A stretch of DNA of 64,000 nt, from contig JAICPI010000006.1 of NCBI GenBank assembly GCA_025929895.1, positions 1-64,000 on the forward strand, given 5' to 3'. The notes under the pieces were generated by a model. It worked only from the letters and a program-made list of their open reading frames with translations, had not been told where the DNA came from and did no database searches. Origin of the DNA: Thermoleophilia bacterium. Its GTDB lineage: Bacteria > Actinomycetota > Thermoleophilia > Gaiellales > Gaiellaceae. The position numbers and the translations under genes were made by a program. Position 1 is the stretch's first letter. Every line of letters starts with the position of its first letter. Shown here in pieces: positions 17,868-26,222 of the stretch.

Positions 17868-19068
17868 GGGACGTGACGCCGGCGGGGTTCTCGTCGGGGG
17901 ACGCCGGCTGCTGGGCGGCCTCGTACCACGAGTACGCGTACTTGCCGTCGTCGAGCTCCTTCGCGAGCTTCGTCAGCTTGAGCGGATGGAACGTGTCGCA
18001 CATGACTGCGAGCTCGTGCGTCTCCGTCGTCCCGATCGACTTCTCCGCGAGCCCCGGCTGCGGCCCGTGCGGGAGCCCCGAGGGGTGCAGCGTGATCGAC
18101 CCGACCTCGATCCCCTTGCGCGACGAGAAGTTCCCGTCGACGTAGTAGATCATCTCCTCGCTCTGGAGATTCGAGTGGTGGTACGGGATCGGGATCGCCA
18201 TCGGGTCGAAGTCGAGCTTGCGCGGGCAGAACGAGCAGATGACGAAGTTCGGGCCCTGGAAGGTCTGGTGCGACGGGGGCGGCATGTGGATGCGCCCGGT
18301 GATCGGCTCGAAGTCGCGGATGTTGAACGTCCACGGGTAGAGGTACCCGTCCCAGCCGACGACGTCGAAGGGGTGGTAGTCGACGACGTAGTCCTGGTAG
18401 CCGTCGCGCACGCGGACCTTGACCAGGAACTCGCCCTGCTCGCGGATCGTCCGGAGCTCGGTCGGCGGGTGGATGTCGCGGTGGTAGTACGGCGCGTGCT
18501 CCATCAGCTGCCCGTAGTGGTTGCGGTAGCGCTTCGGGATCTCGATCAGCCCAGGCGTCTCGAAGAGGAGGTGGCGCTCGGGCAGCGAGTCGGGCACGAA
18601 GCGGTAGGTCGTGCCGCGCGGGATCACGACGTAGTCCCCCTGCGTGTACGCCAGGTCGCCGAACGTCGTCTCGAGCGTGCCGCCGCCCTCGTGCACGAAG
18701 TAGACCTCGTCGCCCTCGCCGTTCCGGAAGAAGAAGTCCATCGCCTCGGTCGGCCGGACGAGCGAGATCTCGACATCGTTGTTCCACATCAAGAGCCTGC
18801 GACCGGTGATCGGGTCGCCCGCCGGCTCGACGTCCCACGTGGTGAAGTGACGGTGCGCGTGCGCGTCGGGGATCCACTCTTCGCGTTCGATGGGCTCGAA
18901 GTCGCCGAGCTTCATCACGCGGCAGGGGGAGGTCAGGTGGTAGAGGATCGACTCGTTCCCCGAGAAGCCCTCGAGGCCCATCACCTCCTCGGTCAGGAGC
19001 GTCCCGTTGTCGCGGAACTGCACGTGGCGCTTGCGCGGGACGTCGCCGAGTCGCTGGTAGAACGGCAC
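17860..19068 (-). CDS. hmgA: Homogentisate 1,2-dioxygenase
   Basis: A 402-residue cupin-type Fe(II) dioxygenase that opens the ring of homogentisate to maleylacetoacetate in tyrosine and phenylalanine breakdown. The conserved C-terminal active-site block is clear: HHSNLQSEEMIYYVDGNF, then GSITLHPSGLPHGP with Fe-binding His and Glu residues. The length is close to the 400-440 of the family. Start GTG at 19066-19068 gives MPFYQRLGDVP. It lies within 9 kb of a 4-hydroxyphenylpyruvate dioxygenase and a fumarylacetoacetase-family gene on the same strand, supporting the pathway, and overlaps the HAD phosphatase gene. Confidence 0.9.
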   Translation of the reverse strand: MPFYQRLGDVPRKRHVQFRDNGTLLTEEVMGLEGFSGNESILYHLTSPCRVMKLGDFEPIEREEWIPDAHAHRHFTTWDVEPAGDPITGRRLLMWNNDVEISLVRPTEAMDFFFRNGEGDEVYFVHEGGGTLETTFGDLAYTQGDYVVIPRGTTYRFVPDSLPERHLLFETPGLIEIPKRYRNHYGQLMEHAPYYHRDIHPPTELRTIREQGEFLVKVRVRDGYQDYVVDYHPFDVVGWDGYLYPWTFNIRDFEPITGRIHMPPPSHQTFQGPNFVICSFCPRKLDFDPMAIPIPYHHSNLQSEEMIYYVDGNFSSRKGIEVGSITLHPSGLPHGPQPGLAEKSIGTTETHELAVMCDTFHPLKLTKLAKELDDGKYAYSWYEAAQQPASPDENPAGVTSHF

Positions 19069-19107
19069 GCGCGCAGGATACCCCCCGCTCTGCGACCGAA
19101 CGCGGAC

Positions 19108-19140
19108 GGATCAGGGGCGGCCCGAGGCCGCCCCTGATCC
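19108..19140 (-). terminator. Perfect 15-bp hairpin terminator
   Basis: GGATCAGGGGCGGCC (19108-19122) pairs perfectly with 19126-19140 across a three-base CGA loop. It is 24 bases past the stop of the Thr-rich secreted protein gene and before the homogentisate dioxygenase start, so it would end transcription of the former. There is no U-tract. Confidence 0.7.
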
Positions 19141-19164
19141 GAGCCAACGTGCGCGGGCGAGGGT

Positions 19165-19896
19165 CTAGCCCTTGCCCTTCCCCTTGCCGCCGTTGCCGCC
19201 GCCGCCGGCGTTGCCCTGGCCGCCCGATGTCTGCTTGCTCGCCTTCGGCTTCTTCGCCTTGGCGGGCTTCGCGGCCTTCGGCCTGGCCGTCGCGCGGTGC
19301 GACGCCTTCGGGCGCTTCGGCTTGGTCGTCTTCGCCTTGCGGATCGGCCGCTTCGGCTGGACGGACTGCGTCGCAGCCGTCGTCGCCGCCGCGGTCGTGG
19401 TCCCCGTGGTGGCGGTGGTGCCGGTCGTGGTCGTGGTCTCGTCCTCGCACTCGCCCTCGTCGTCGCCGTGGGCCATGTGTGCGGGCAGCGCGTTCTCGCT
19501 GACCTCGATCTCGACGCCTGGGTTCTTCTTCGACCCCGTCTGGTGACAGAGCCGCACCTTGCCCTCGCGGACGCCTTCCTGGCCTTCGTCGTCGGAAGTG
19601 GTCGTCCCGGTCGTCGTCGTACCGGTCGTCGTCGTGCCGGTCGTGCCGGTCGTGGTCGTGCCGGTGGTCGTCGTGCCTGTCGTGCCTGTGGTGGTTCCGC
19701 CGGTTGTCGTCGTGCCGGTCGTCCCGGTCGTTGTCGCACCGGTCGTACCGGTCGTGGTCGTCCCCCCGGTCGTCGTCGCGGTCGAGGTGGTCTCCTCTGC
19801 GGCGGCGAGGATCGGCAGCTTCGGGACGTTGCTCGCGGCGAGCGCGCCACCGGCGAAGAGCGCGGCGAGCCCGAGCGCTACCAGGATCCGTGTCAT
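19165..19896 (-). CDS. Secreted Thr-rich protein with an LCHxTGS...PAHxAHGD motif
   Basis: A 243-residue exported low-complexity protein. The signal peptide is about 1-21. Residues about 35-100 are a degenerate TTTTGTTTG repeat, then an acidic linker, then a compact motif VRLCHQTGSKKNP with following ALPAHMAHGD and a Cys shortly after. That short Cys-His module recurs in many exported bacterial proteins of unknown function. A second Thr stretch leads to a C-terminal Lys/Pro/Ala-rich tail (KPKRPKASHRATARPKAAK) ending in Gly/Lys. This composition suggests a cell-surface or envelope-attached spacer with a small globular head, possibly O-glycosylated and anchored to acidic wall polymers by the tail; these roles are inferred. 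The start is an ATG at 19894-19896. Confidence 0.75.
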   Translation of the reverse strand: MTRILVALGLAALFAGGALAASNVPKLPILAAAEETTSTATTTGGTTTTGTTGATTTGTTGTTTTGGTTTGTTGTTTTGTTTTGTTGTTTTGTTTTGTTTSDDEGQEGVREGKVRLCHQTGSKKNPGVEIEVSENALPAHMAHGDDEGECEDETTTTTGTTATTGTTTAAATTAATQSVQPKRPIRKAKTTKPKRPKASHRATARPKAAKPAKAKKPKASKQTSGGQGNAGGGGNGGKGKGKG

Positions 19897-19952
19897 GACC
19901 AGGTAGATGCCGGCGGGCCGCCGACCTTGCGCGATTCCCTCGAACGAGGGCC

Positions 19953-20765
19953 CTATTTCACGGTATTACGCAGGATTCCGAGCCCCTCGACCTCGAGCTC
20001 GACGACGTCTCCGGGCCGCAGCCAGCGCCCGTCGCCGTGCTCCAGGATGCAGCCGGTCCCGACCGTGCCGGAGCCGAGCACGTCGCCGGCGCAGAGCCGC
20101 GTGTTCAGGCGCGCCTGCTCGAGGAGCCGCTCCCAGGGCCAGTGGAGATCGCGCAGGTTCCCGCGGGAGCGCTCCTCGCCGTTCACGCGCGCGACCATCT
20201 CGGCCTCCGAGCCGTCGAACTCGTCGGGCGTGACGACGATCGGGCCGAGGCTCGTCGCGAAGTCCTTGCCCTTGGCCGGCCCGAGCCCGACCTTCATCTC
20301 CTGGCGCTGGAGGTCGCGCGCGGACCAGTCGTTCATGATCGTGAAGCCGCCGATCCGCTCGTCGGCGCCGACGATCGCGGCGACCTCGAGCTCATAGTCG
20401 AGCTCCTGCGTCCCTTCGGGGGACGGGACGTCGGCCTCCGGGCCGAAGATCGCGAACGGGTTCGAGAAGTAGAAGACCGGCTGCTCGTACCACTCCGGCG
20501 GCACGTCGAGCCCTCGGTGCGCGTACGCGTTGCGAACGTGCGCCTCGAACGCGTAGAAGTCGCGGACCGAGGGCGGGTGGGCCACGGGGGGCAAGAGCTC
20601 GATCTCGTCCAGTGCGTACTCGGCGTGCTCGCGCGCCGTGCCGCCGCCGGTGAAGAACGACTGGAGGGTCTGCGCGGCGAGCTGGATCACGCGGTCGCCC
20701 TCGATGCGCCCGGGCCAGCCCCTGGTGAGATGGCGGCCCTGCGGCGAGAACATGCAGAGCTTCAT
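19953..20765 (-). CDS. Fumarylacetoacetate hydrolase family protein
   Basis: A 270-residue metal-dependent hydrolase. The family's metal site is present: LDYELEVA (Glu-x-Glu), then NDWSARDLQRQE and KGKDFATSLGP. It ends RPGDVVELEVEGLGILRNTV, the usual family C-terminus. In tyrosine breakdown fumarylacetoacetase splits fumarylacetoacetate to fumarate and acetoacetate; given the homogentisate and hydroxyphenylpyruvate dioxygenase genes nearby on the same strand, this is the likely role, though the short (about 270-residue) form of the family also acts on other acylpyruvates. The ATG start at 20763-20765 has weak ribosome-binding context. Confidence 0.85.
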   Translation of the reverse strand: MKLCMFSPQGRHLTRGWPGRIEGDRVIQLAAQTLQSFFTGGGTAREHAEYALDEIELLPPVAHPPSVRDFYAFEAHVRNAYAHRGLDVPPEWYEQPVFYFSNPFAIFGPEADVPSPEGTQELDYELEVAAIVGADERIGGFTIMNDWSARDLQRQEMKVGLGPAKGKDFATSLGPIVVTPDEFDGSEAEMVARVNGEERSRGNLRDLHWPWERLLEQARLNTRLCAGDVLGSGTVGTGCILEHGDGRWLRPGDVVELEVEGLGILRNTVK

Positions 20766-20811
20766 CGGCCCATTCTCCAGCGCGGAAAGTGCGCAGCACG
20801 TTCTGCGGTTG

Positions 20812-22143
20812 TCATGGTTCGGTGTGGACGATGATCTCGCCGAGGTCGGGTTGCTCGCGCCGGATGCGCTCCTCGACGCGGCTCGCCTGCGCGTGGGCGT
20901 CCGCGAGCGCGGTCGTGCCCTCGACCGCGAGCGTGAGGTGGGCGACGACGCCCTCGGGGCTCGTCAGGAAGCGCAGCTCGCGCGGCGCGCGGCCGGTCTC
21001 GCGCTCGACGATCCGGACGATCGCGGCACGGTCGCGCTCGATCTCCGCCGCGGCCGCCGCCTCGGTCAGCGGCTCGAGGTGCGTCTGCACCGACGCCGCC
21101 TCGGGCACGGCGTGCTGGATCGACCGCTCGACGCGCTCCGCGAGCTCGTGCGCGTCGTCGAGCTGGAGGTCGCCCGGGAGCTTGAGGTGCAGCGAGATGC
21201 GCAGCTCACTGCCCACGTGGAGGACGGTCACGTTGTGCACCTCTCGCACGCCCCTGACGGCGAGCGCGGCGGCGTGCGCGCGGTCGCGTACCTCCCGCTC
21301 CGCCCCCGGCTCGACGTGCACGACGACGTCGCTCTTCGGCAGCGCCTCCTTGACCGCGTCCTCGACCGCGTCCGCGGCGGCGTGCCCCTGGCCGACCGCC
21401 GCCCCCGCGGGGACGCCGATCACGACGTCGGCGAACTGGCGGCCGCCCGATTGCCGCATCCGCAGCCTGCGCAGCTCCACCTCGGGAACGCCGCTGATCG
21501 CATCGCGCGCCGCCGCCTCCGCCTCGTCGGGGACGCGGTCCATCAGCACGTCGACGTTCCCCCGGATCAGCCGAGCGGCGGCGAGGACGACGAGGAGCGC
21601 GACGAAGAGCGCGGCGGCCGCATCGGCCTCGGGATAGCCGGCGCGCGCGAGCACGAGCCCGGCCAGCACCGCGGTCGTCCCGGCGAGGTCGCTCGCGAAG
21701 TGCAGAGCGTTCGACGCGAACGCGGCGCTCTCGTAGCGGCGCGCCGCACGGAAGGAGATCGCCATCCGGCTCGCGTCCACGGCGATCACGAGCCCGAGAA
21801 CGGCGAAGACCCACCAGTCGATCTCGAGCTCCGGGTGATCGCCGAAACGTCGGATCGCCGCGAACGCGACGAGGAGGCTGAGCAGCGCGAGGATGGCGGC
21901 CTCGGCGAGCGCGGCGAGGTTCTCCGCCTTTCCGTGCCCGTACGCGTGGCTGCGGTCGGCCGGGCGCACGGCGACCCCGACGGCGAAGAGCGTGAGGAGG
22001 GCGGCGACGAGGTCGGTTCCCGAGTGCAGCGCCTCCGAGAGGAGCCCGAGGCTGTCGGTCGCGAGCCCGGTGCCGAGCTTGATCGCGACCAGCGCGCCCG
22101 CCGCGAGCACCGAGACTAGAGCCGTTCGCCGTTGCGGGGTCAT
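20812..22143 (-). CDS. Cation diffusion facilitator (CDF) family efflux protein with extended C-terminal domain
   Basis: A 443-residue membrane protein. Six membrane segments lie in about 1-200, with the metal-site motifs SEALHSGTDL in helix 2 and ALHFASDLAG in helix 5; HAYGHGKAEN in the first cytoplasmic loop is typical. The usual cytoplasmic ferredoxin-like domain (about 205-285) is followed by a second stretch of about 150 residues with repeated amphipathic helices, making it longer than the usual 300. It would export Zn2+, Mn2+ or Fe2+ by proton exchange. The ATG start is nine bases from the start of the divergent cyclase/ATPase gene, leaving almost no room for separate promoters. Confidence 0.88.
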   Translation of the reverse strand: MTPQRRTALVSVLAAGALVAIKLGTGLATDSLGLLSEALHSGTDLVAALLTLFAVGVAVRPADRSHAYGHGKAENLAALAEAAILALLSLLVAFAAIRRFGDHPELEIDWWVFAVLGLVIAVDASRMAISFRAARRYESAAFASNALHFASDLAGTTAVLAGLVLARAGYPEADAAAALFVALLVVLAAARLIRGNVDVLMDRVPDEAEAAARDAISGVPEVELRRLRMRQSGGRQFADVVIGVPAGAAVGQGHAAADAVEDAVKEALPKSDVVVHVEPGAEREVRDRAHAAALAVRGVREVHNVTVLHVGSELRISLHLKLPGDLQLDDAHELAERVERSIQHAVPEAASVQTHLEPLTEAAAAAEIERDRAAIVRIVERETGRAPRELRFLTSPEGVVAHLTLAVEGTTALADAHAQASRVEERIRREQPDLGEIIVHTEP

Positions 22144-22152
22144 ACTCGGAGC

Positions 22153-25100
22153 ATGAAGGTCTGCCCCACCTGCGCGCGCGAGAACCCGGACGATGCGCGC
22201 TTCTGCTCCGGCTGCGCGACGCCGCTCGACGCCCCGGCGGCGCGCGAGGAGCGCAAGGTCGTCACCGTATTGTTCTGCGACCTCGTCGGCTCGACGGCGC
22301 AGGCGGAGCGGCTCGACCCCGAGGACGTGCGCGCGCTGCTCTCTCGCTACCACGAGCGAGTCAAGACGGAGCTCGAGCGTTTCGGGGGCACGGTCGAGAA
22401 GTTCATCGGCGACGCGGTGATGGCGCTCTTCGGCGCGCCGGCCGCGCACGAGGACGACCCGGAGCGAGCGGTGCGCGCGGCCCTGGCGATCCGCGAGTGG
22501 GCCCAGGAGGAAGGGGAGCTCCAGGTCCGGATCGGGATCACGACAGGCGAGACGCTCGTCGCTCTGGCTGCCCAGCCGCAAGCGGGCGAGGGCATGGCCT
22601 CGGGGGATGTCGTGAACACGGCCGCGCGGCTCCAGAGCAACGCGCCCGAGAACGGCGTCCTTGTCGACGAGACGACCTACCGTGCGACGCGGAGGTCGAT
22701 CGAATACGACGACGGTCGTGCCGTCGAGGCCAAGGGGAAGAAGGATCCGGTTCAGGTGTGGCAAGCCCTGCAGGCGACGTCGAGGTTCGGCGTCGACGTA
22801 CGGCAAGAGGGCGGAACCGCACTCGTCGGGCGCGAGGCCGAGCTCGACCTGATCGTGCGGACGCTCGAGCGCGTCCGTCGCGAGCGCGAGCCGCAGCTCG
22901 TCACGCTCGTGGGGGTTCCCGGCATCGGCAAGAGCCGGCTCGTCTACGAGCTCTTTCGCCACGTCGACGCGGAGCCCGAGCTGACGACGTGGCGGCAGGG
23001 CCGGTCGCTGCCGTACGGCGAAGGCGTGAGCTTCTGGGCGCTCGGCGAGATGGTGAAGTCGCAGGCGGGGATCCTCGAGACGGACGACGCGGACGAGGCT
23101 GCGCGGAAGCTGGGCGCGTCGATCCAGGAGCTCGCCCTCGAGAACAGCGACTGGGTCGAGAGACACCTCCGGCCGCTCGTCGGCGTCGAGGGAGCCGCCA
23201 CCGACGACCAGAGCGAGTCGTTCGCGGCGTGGAGGGACTACATCGAGGCCCTCGCCGACCAGCGGCCGCTCGTGCTCGTGTTCGAGGACCTGCACTGGGC
23301 GGACGATGGCCTCCTCGACTTCGTGGACGAGCTGGTCGAGTGGACGAGCGACGTGCCGCTGCTCGTGGTGGGGACGGCGCGACCCGAGCTGCTGACGCGA
23401 CGATCGGGCTGGGGCGGCGGCAAGCCGAACGCGACGACGCAGTCCCTCGGCCCGCTGACCCGTGACGAGACGAGTCGGCTCGTGCACGCGTTGCTCGAGC
23501 GCGCCGTGCTTCCGGTCGAGACGCAGGCGACCCTGCTGGAGCGAGCGGACGGGAACCCGCTGTACGCGGAGGAGTTCGCGCGACTCGTCGCCGAGGGCCG
23601 CCAGCCGGACGAGCTGCCCGAGACGGTCCAAGGCCTGATCGCCGCCCGGCTCGACGCGTTGGCGCCGGACGAGAAGGCGCTGCTCCAGCACGCCTCCGTG
23701 CTCGGCAAGGTCTTCTGGGCCGGCGCCGTTGCTCACCTCGCCGACACCGAGCCCGCCGCGTTGGCACCGCTGCTCCACGAGCTCGTCCGCCGCGAGCTCA
23801 CGCGGCGGGAGCGGCGCGCCTCGATCGCCGGCGAGAGCGAGTTCGCGTTCCGCCACGCGCTGGTCCGCGACGTCGCCTACGCGCAGATCCCACGCGCATC
23901 ACGTGCAGAGATGCATCTTCGCGCCGCGGAGTGGATCGAGCTCCTCGGTCGTCCCGAGGACAAGGTCGAGCTGCTCGCGCACCACTACCTCGCCGCGCTC
24001 GAGCTCGCAGCAGCGTCCCATCAGGCGACCGACGGCTTCGTCGGCCGCGCACGGGACGCGCTTCGCGCCGCGGGCGAGCGGGCTGTCGCACTGCACGCGT
24101 ATCCGGCGGCTCAGAGCTACTACGCACGAGCGCTCGAGCTCTCGGGCGACGCCGACCCCGACTACGCCTACCTCCTGCTCGGGTCCGGGCGGTCGCATGC
24201 GGCCACCGGAGAGGGGGGCGAGGACCTCCTGCGCAAGGCGTCGGAACGGCTCGTGGCGCTCGGCGATCCCGGGGCCGCGGCAGAGGCCGAGGTCCGCCTG
24301 GGTCACATGGCCTGGTTGCGCGGCGACCCTGCAACCGCGAACGACCATGTCGACCGAGCGGCTGCCCTGATCGCAGAGCTCGCGCCGTCGGATTCGAAGG
24401 CCTATGTGCTGGCCCAGATCGCTCGGCGGCGCTTGCTGACGGGCGATCTCGACGAGGCGATCGAGATGGGCAGGCAGGCGCTCGCCCTCGCCGTCGAGCT
24501 CGGGCTGCCCGACACCCAGGCCGACGCGAGCGTCACGATCGGAGGCGCGCGCTGGAGCCTCGGCGATCCCGACGGCATCTCCGACATCAGGTCGGGCATC
24601 GCGATCGCGGAGGCGTCGGGGTCCCTCGCCGCCGTCCGCGGCTACAACAACCTCGCCTGGGTCCTGTCGCTGCAAGGCGATCGGAGCCGGCGCGAGGTCG
24701 CCGAGCACACGCTGGAGCTGGCGAAGCGGTTCGGACAGCACCGCATGGTCGCGTTCGGACGCCTGAATCTGCTCGACTTCCAGTACCAGGAAGGCGAGTG
24801 GGAGCAGTGCCTGGCCGTCGCCGAGGAGTTCATCGCCGAAGCCGAGGCGGGGACGCCTCATTACCAGGAGCCGACCTGCCTGACCTACCGGGCAGTGATC
24901 CGACTCGCGCGGGGGCAGGACGAGCGCGCGCTCGAGGACGCGAGGTCCGCACTCGAGCGTGCTCGGGTGATCGCCGACCCGCAGATGATCTACACACAGC
25001 TCGCGGTCACCGCGTACATCGAGGACGCCCTCGGCGATCGCGGCGCCGCCGAGCGCCTGATCGAGGAGCTCGAGCCGCGACGGCTCGCCTCGGATCTCGT

Positions 25101-25437
25101 GCTGAGCGTCGGCCTCCCCGTGCTCGACCTGATCGAGCTGTTCGGCGTCCCGAGCGACCTTGCTGCGCTCGGCAGGGGCCGCACGAGCACCCGGTTCCGC
25201 GAGGCTGGACTGGCCTTCTTCGAGGGTGACCTCCTCGGCGCGGCCGCGGTCTACGCCGAGATCGGCTTCCGCGTGGACGAGGCCGAGCTCCGGCTCCGGG
25301 CTGCCGAGCAGCTCCTGCACGCCGGTAGGCGCGCGGAGGCCGCGGAGCAGCTCGACCAGGCCGTCGCCTTCCACCGTTCGGTCGGCGCGACGCGCTACGT
25401 CCGCCGTGGCGAGGGGCTGCTCGCCGCCTCGGCCTGA
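22153..25437 (+). CDS. Class III adenylate/guanylate cyclase - STAND ATPase - TPR regulatory protein
   Basis: A 1094-residue multidomain protein. An N-terminal zinc ribbon (C4, C7, C18, C21) precedes a class III nucleotide cyclase domain (about 35-210) with metal aspartates D43 (FCDLVGST) and D87 (KFIGDAVMALFG) and GDVVNTAARLQ at 151-161. A STAND-type AAA module follows, with Walker A GVPGIGKS at 254-261 and a Walker-B-like LVLVFEDLHWAD. The remaining 550 residues are helical TPR-like repeats. The ATG at 22153 puts the zinc ribbon at the N-terminus as in homologues; an upstream TTG exists. Such proteins are abundant in soil actinobacteria; ligands and the true cyclase activity are unknown. 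Confidence 0.9.
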   Translation: MKVCPTCARENPDDARFCSGCATPLDAPAAREERKVVTVLFCDLVGSTAQAERLDPEDVRALLSRYHERVKTELERFGGTVEKFIGDAVMALFGAPAAHEDDPERAVRAALAIREWAQEEGELQVRIGITTGETLVALAAQPQAGEGMASGDVVNTAARLQSNAPENGVLVDETTYRATRRSIEYDDGRAVEAKGKKDPVQVWQALQATSRFGVDVRQEGGTALVGREAELDLIVRTLERVRREREPQLVTLVGVPGIGKSRLVYELFRHVDAEPELTTWRQGRSLPYGEGVSFWALGEMVKSQAGILETDDADEAARKLGASIQELALENSDWVERHLRPLVGVEGAATDDQSESFAAWRDYIEALADQRPLVLVFEDLHWADDGLLDFVDELVEWTSDVPLLVVGTARPELLTRRSGWGGGKPNATTQSLGPLTRDETSRLVHALLERAVLPVETQATLLERADGNPLYAEEFARLVAEGRQPDELPETVQGLIAARLDALAPDEKALLQHASVLGKVFWAGAVAHLADTEPAALAPLLHELVRRELTRRERRASIAGESEFAFRHALVRDVAYAQIPRASRAEMHLRAAEWIELLGRPEDKVELLAHHYLAALELAAASHQATDGFVGRARDALRAAGERAVALHAYPAAQSYYARALELSGDADPDYAYLLLGSGRSHAATGEGGEDLLRKASERLVALGDPGAAAEAEVRLGHMAWLRGDPATANDHVDRAAALIAELAPSDSKAYVLAQIARRRLLTGDLDEAIEMGRQALALAVELGLPDTQADASVTIGGARWSLGDPDGISDIRSGIAIAEASGSLAAVRGYNNLAWVLSLQGDRSRREVAEHTLELAKRFGQHRMVAFGRLNLLDFQYQEGEWEQCLAVAEEFIAEAEAGTPHYQEPTCLTYRAVIRLARGQDERALEDARSALERARVIADPQMIYTQLAVTAYIEDALGDRGAAERLIEELEPRRLASDLVLSVGLPVLDLIELFGVPSDLAALGRGRTSTRFREAGLAFFEGDLLGAAAVYAEIGFRVDEAELRLRAAEQLLHAGRRAEAAEQLDQAVAFHRSVGATRYVRRGEGLLAASA

Positions 25438-25469
25438 GCGTCCTCTGCCGGAGGCGCTGCTGGCGGCGC

Positions 25470-26222
25470 CTACAGCCGCTCGAGCGGCCAGATCACGACG
25501 TCTTGCCGCTCCGAGTAGTGAAGCAGCGGATCGCCCTCGACGGCGACCGGCGGCATCGTGTTCTCGCGGAGCTCGGCCTCGGCGGGTTGCAGCGGCCACG
25601 GGGCGTGGTGGATCTCCGCGCGCTCGAGCCGGCCGCGGTGCTCCGTGTAGAGGCAGTAGCGCTCGGTGAGGAAGTGGTCGAGCGTCCCTGGCTTCGCGTG
25701 CGCCGCCGCCCCGGTCGGCCGGTAGGACACGTCGAGCGTCGCGCCCGTCCGCTCGCTGCGGTACTCGATCGTCTCGCCGTGCCGCTCGTCACTGATGCGC
25801 CCGTGGTGGTACGGGAGGTGATACGCGCGCCGCGCTGCCTCCACCGCCCACGGACTGTCGGCGTCGAGGCTGAAGAACCAGATCCCCGGCTTGTCCTCGT
25901 ACGTGACGTAGGTGCGAACGTTCGTCTCCGGGAAGCTCGAGAGCACCGGCACCGGCGGCAGGCTGCGCAGCCGGAAGCCGCTGACGCGGAACGGCGTCAC
26001 GCCGAGCCAGGCGTCGCCGTCGTGCGTGTCGGGCGGAAGCTGCTCGGGCAGCAGCTCGCGCAGCGCGTCGGCGGGGACGCGCCAGTGCATGAAGAGGAGG
26101 TGGTCCCAGGTCTGCCCCTGGAGCCAGCTCCGCGCTGGGACGGGCCAGGGGCGGTGCGCGGTCTCGCGAAGGCTGCCTGCCTGACGCGCGGGCGCCTCGA
26201 CGAGGTCGAGGACGCTAGAGAT
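25470..26222 (-). CDS. DUF2071 (YqjF-like) protein (non-canonical start)
   Basis: About 250 residues of the DUF2071 family, function unknown. The family's N-terminal signature is present upstream of the first ATG: HRPWPVPARSWLQGQTW then DHLLFMHWRVP. The middle (GVTPFRVSGFRLRSLPPVP, ETNVRTYV) and the end (LTERYCLYTEH, PWPLQPAEAEL) are also typical. Starting at the ATG at 26088-26090 would cut off the conserved first 45 residues, yet no ATG, GTG or TTG occurs in frame between an upstream stop within the dioxygenase gene and that ATG. The best candidate is ATC at 26220-26222, overlapping the stop of the hydroxyphenylpyruvate dioxygenase gene, so translation is probably coupled. Confidence 0.8.
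   Translation of the reverse strand: MSSVLDLVEAPARQAGSLRETAHRPWPVPARSWLQGQTWDHLLFMHWRVPADALRELLPEQLPPDTHDGDAWLGVTPFRVSGFRLRSLPPVPVLSSFPETNVRTYVTYEDKPGIWFFSLDADSPWAVEAARRAYHLPYHHGRISDERHGETIEYRSERTGATLDVSYRPTGAAAHAKPGTLDHFLTERYCLYTEHRGRLERAEIHHAPWPLQPAEAELRENTMPPVAVEGDPLLHYSERQDVVIWPLERL

Noticed and set aside
19580-19800. GTCGTCGTGCCGGTC-type short repeats considered as a CRISPR or tandem-repeat array
   Set aside because: Repeat units are irregular and in frame with a Thr/Gly-rich coding sequence; no spacer-repeat periodicity.
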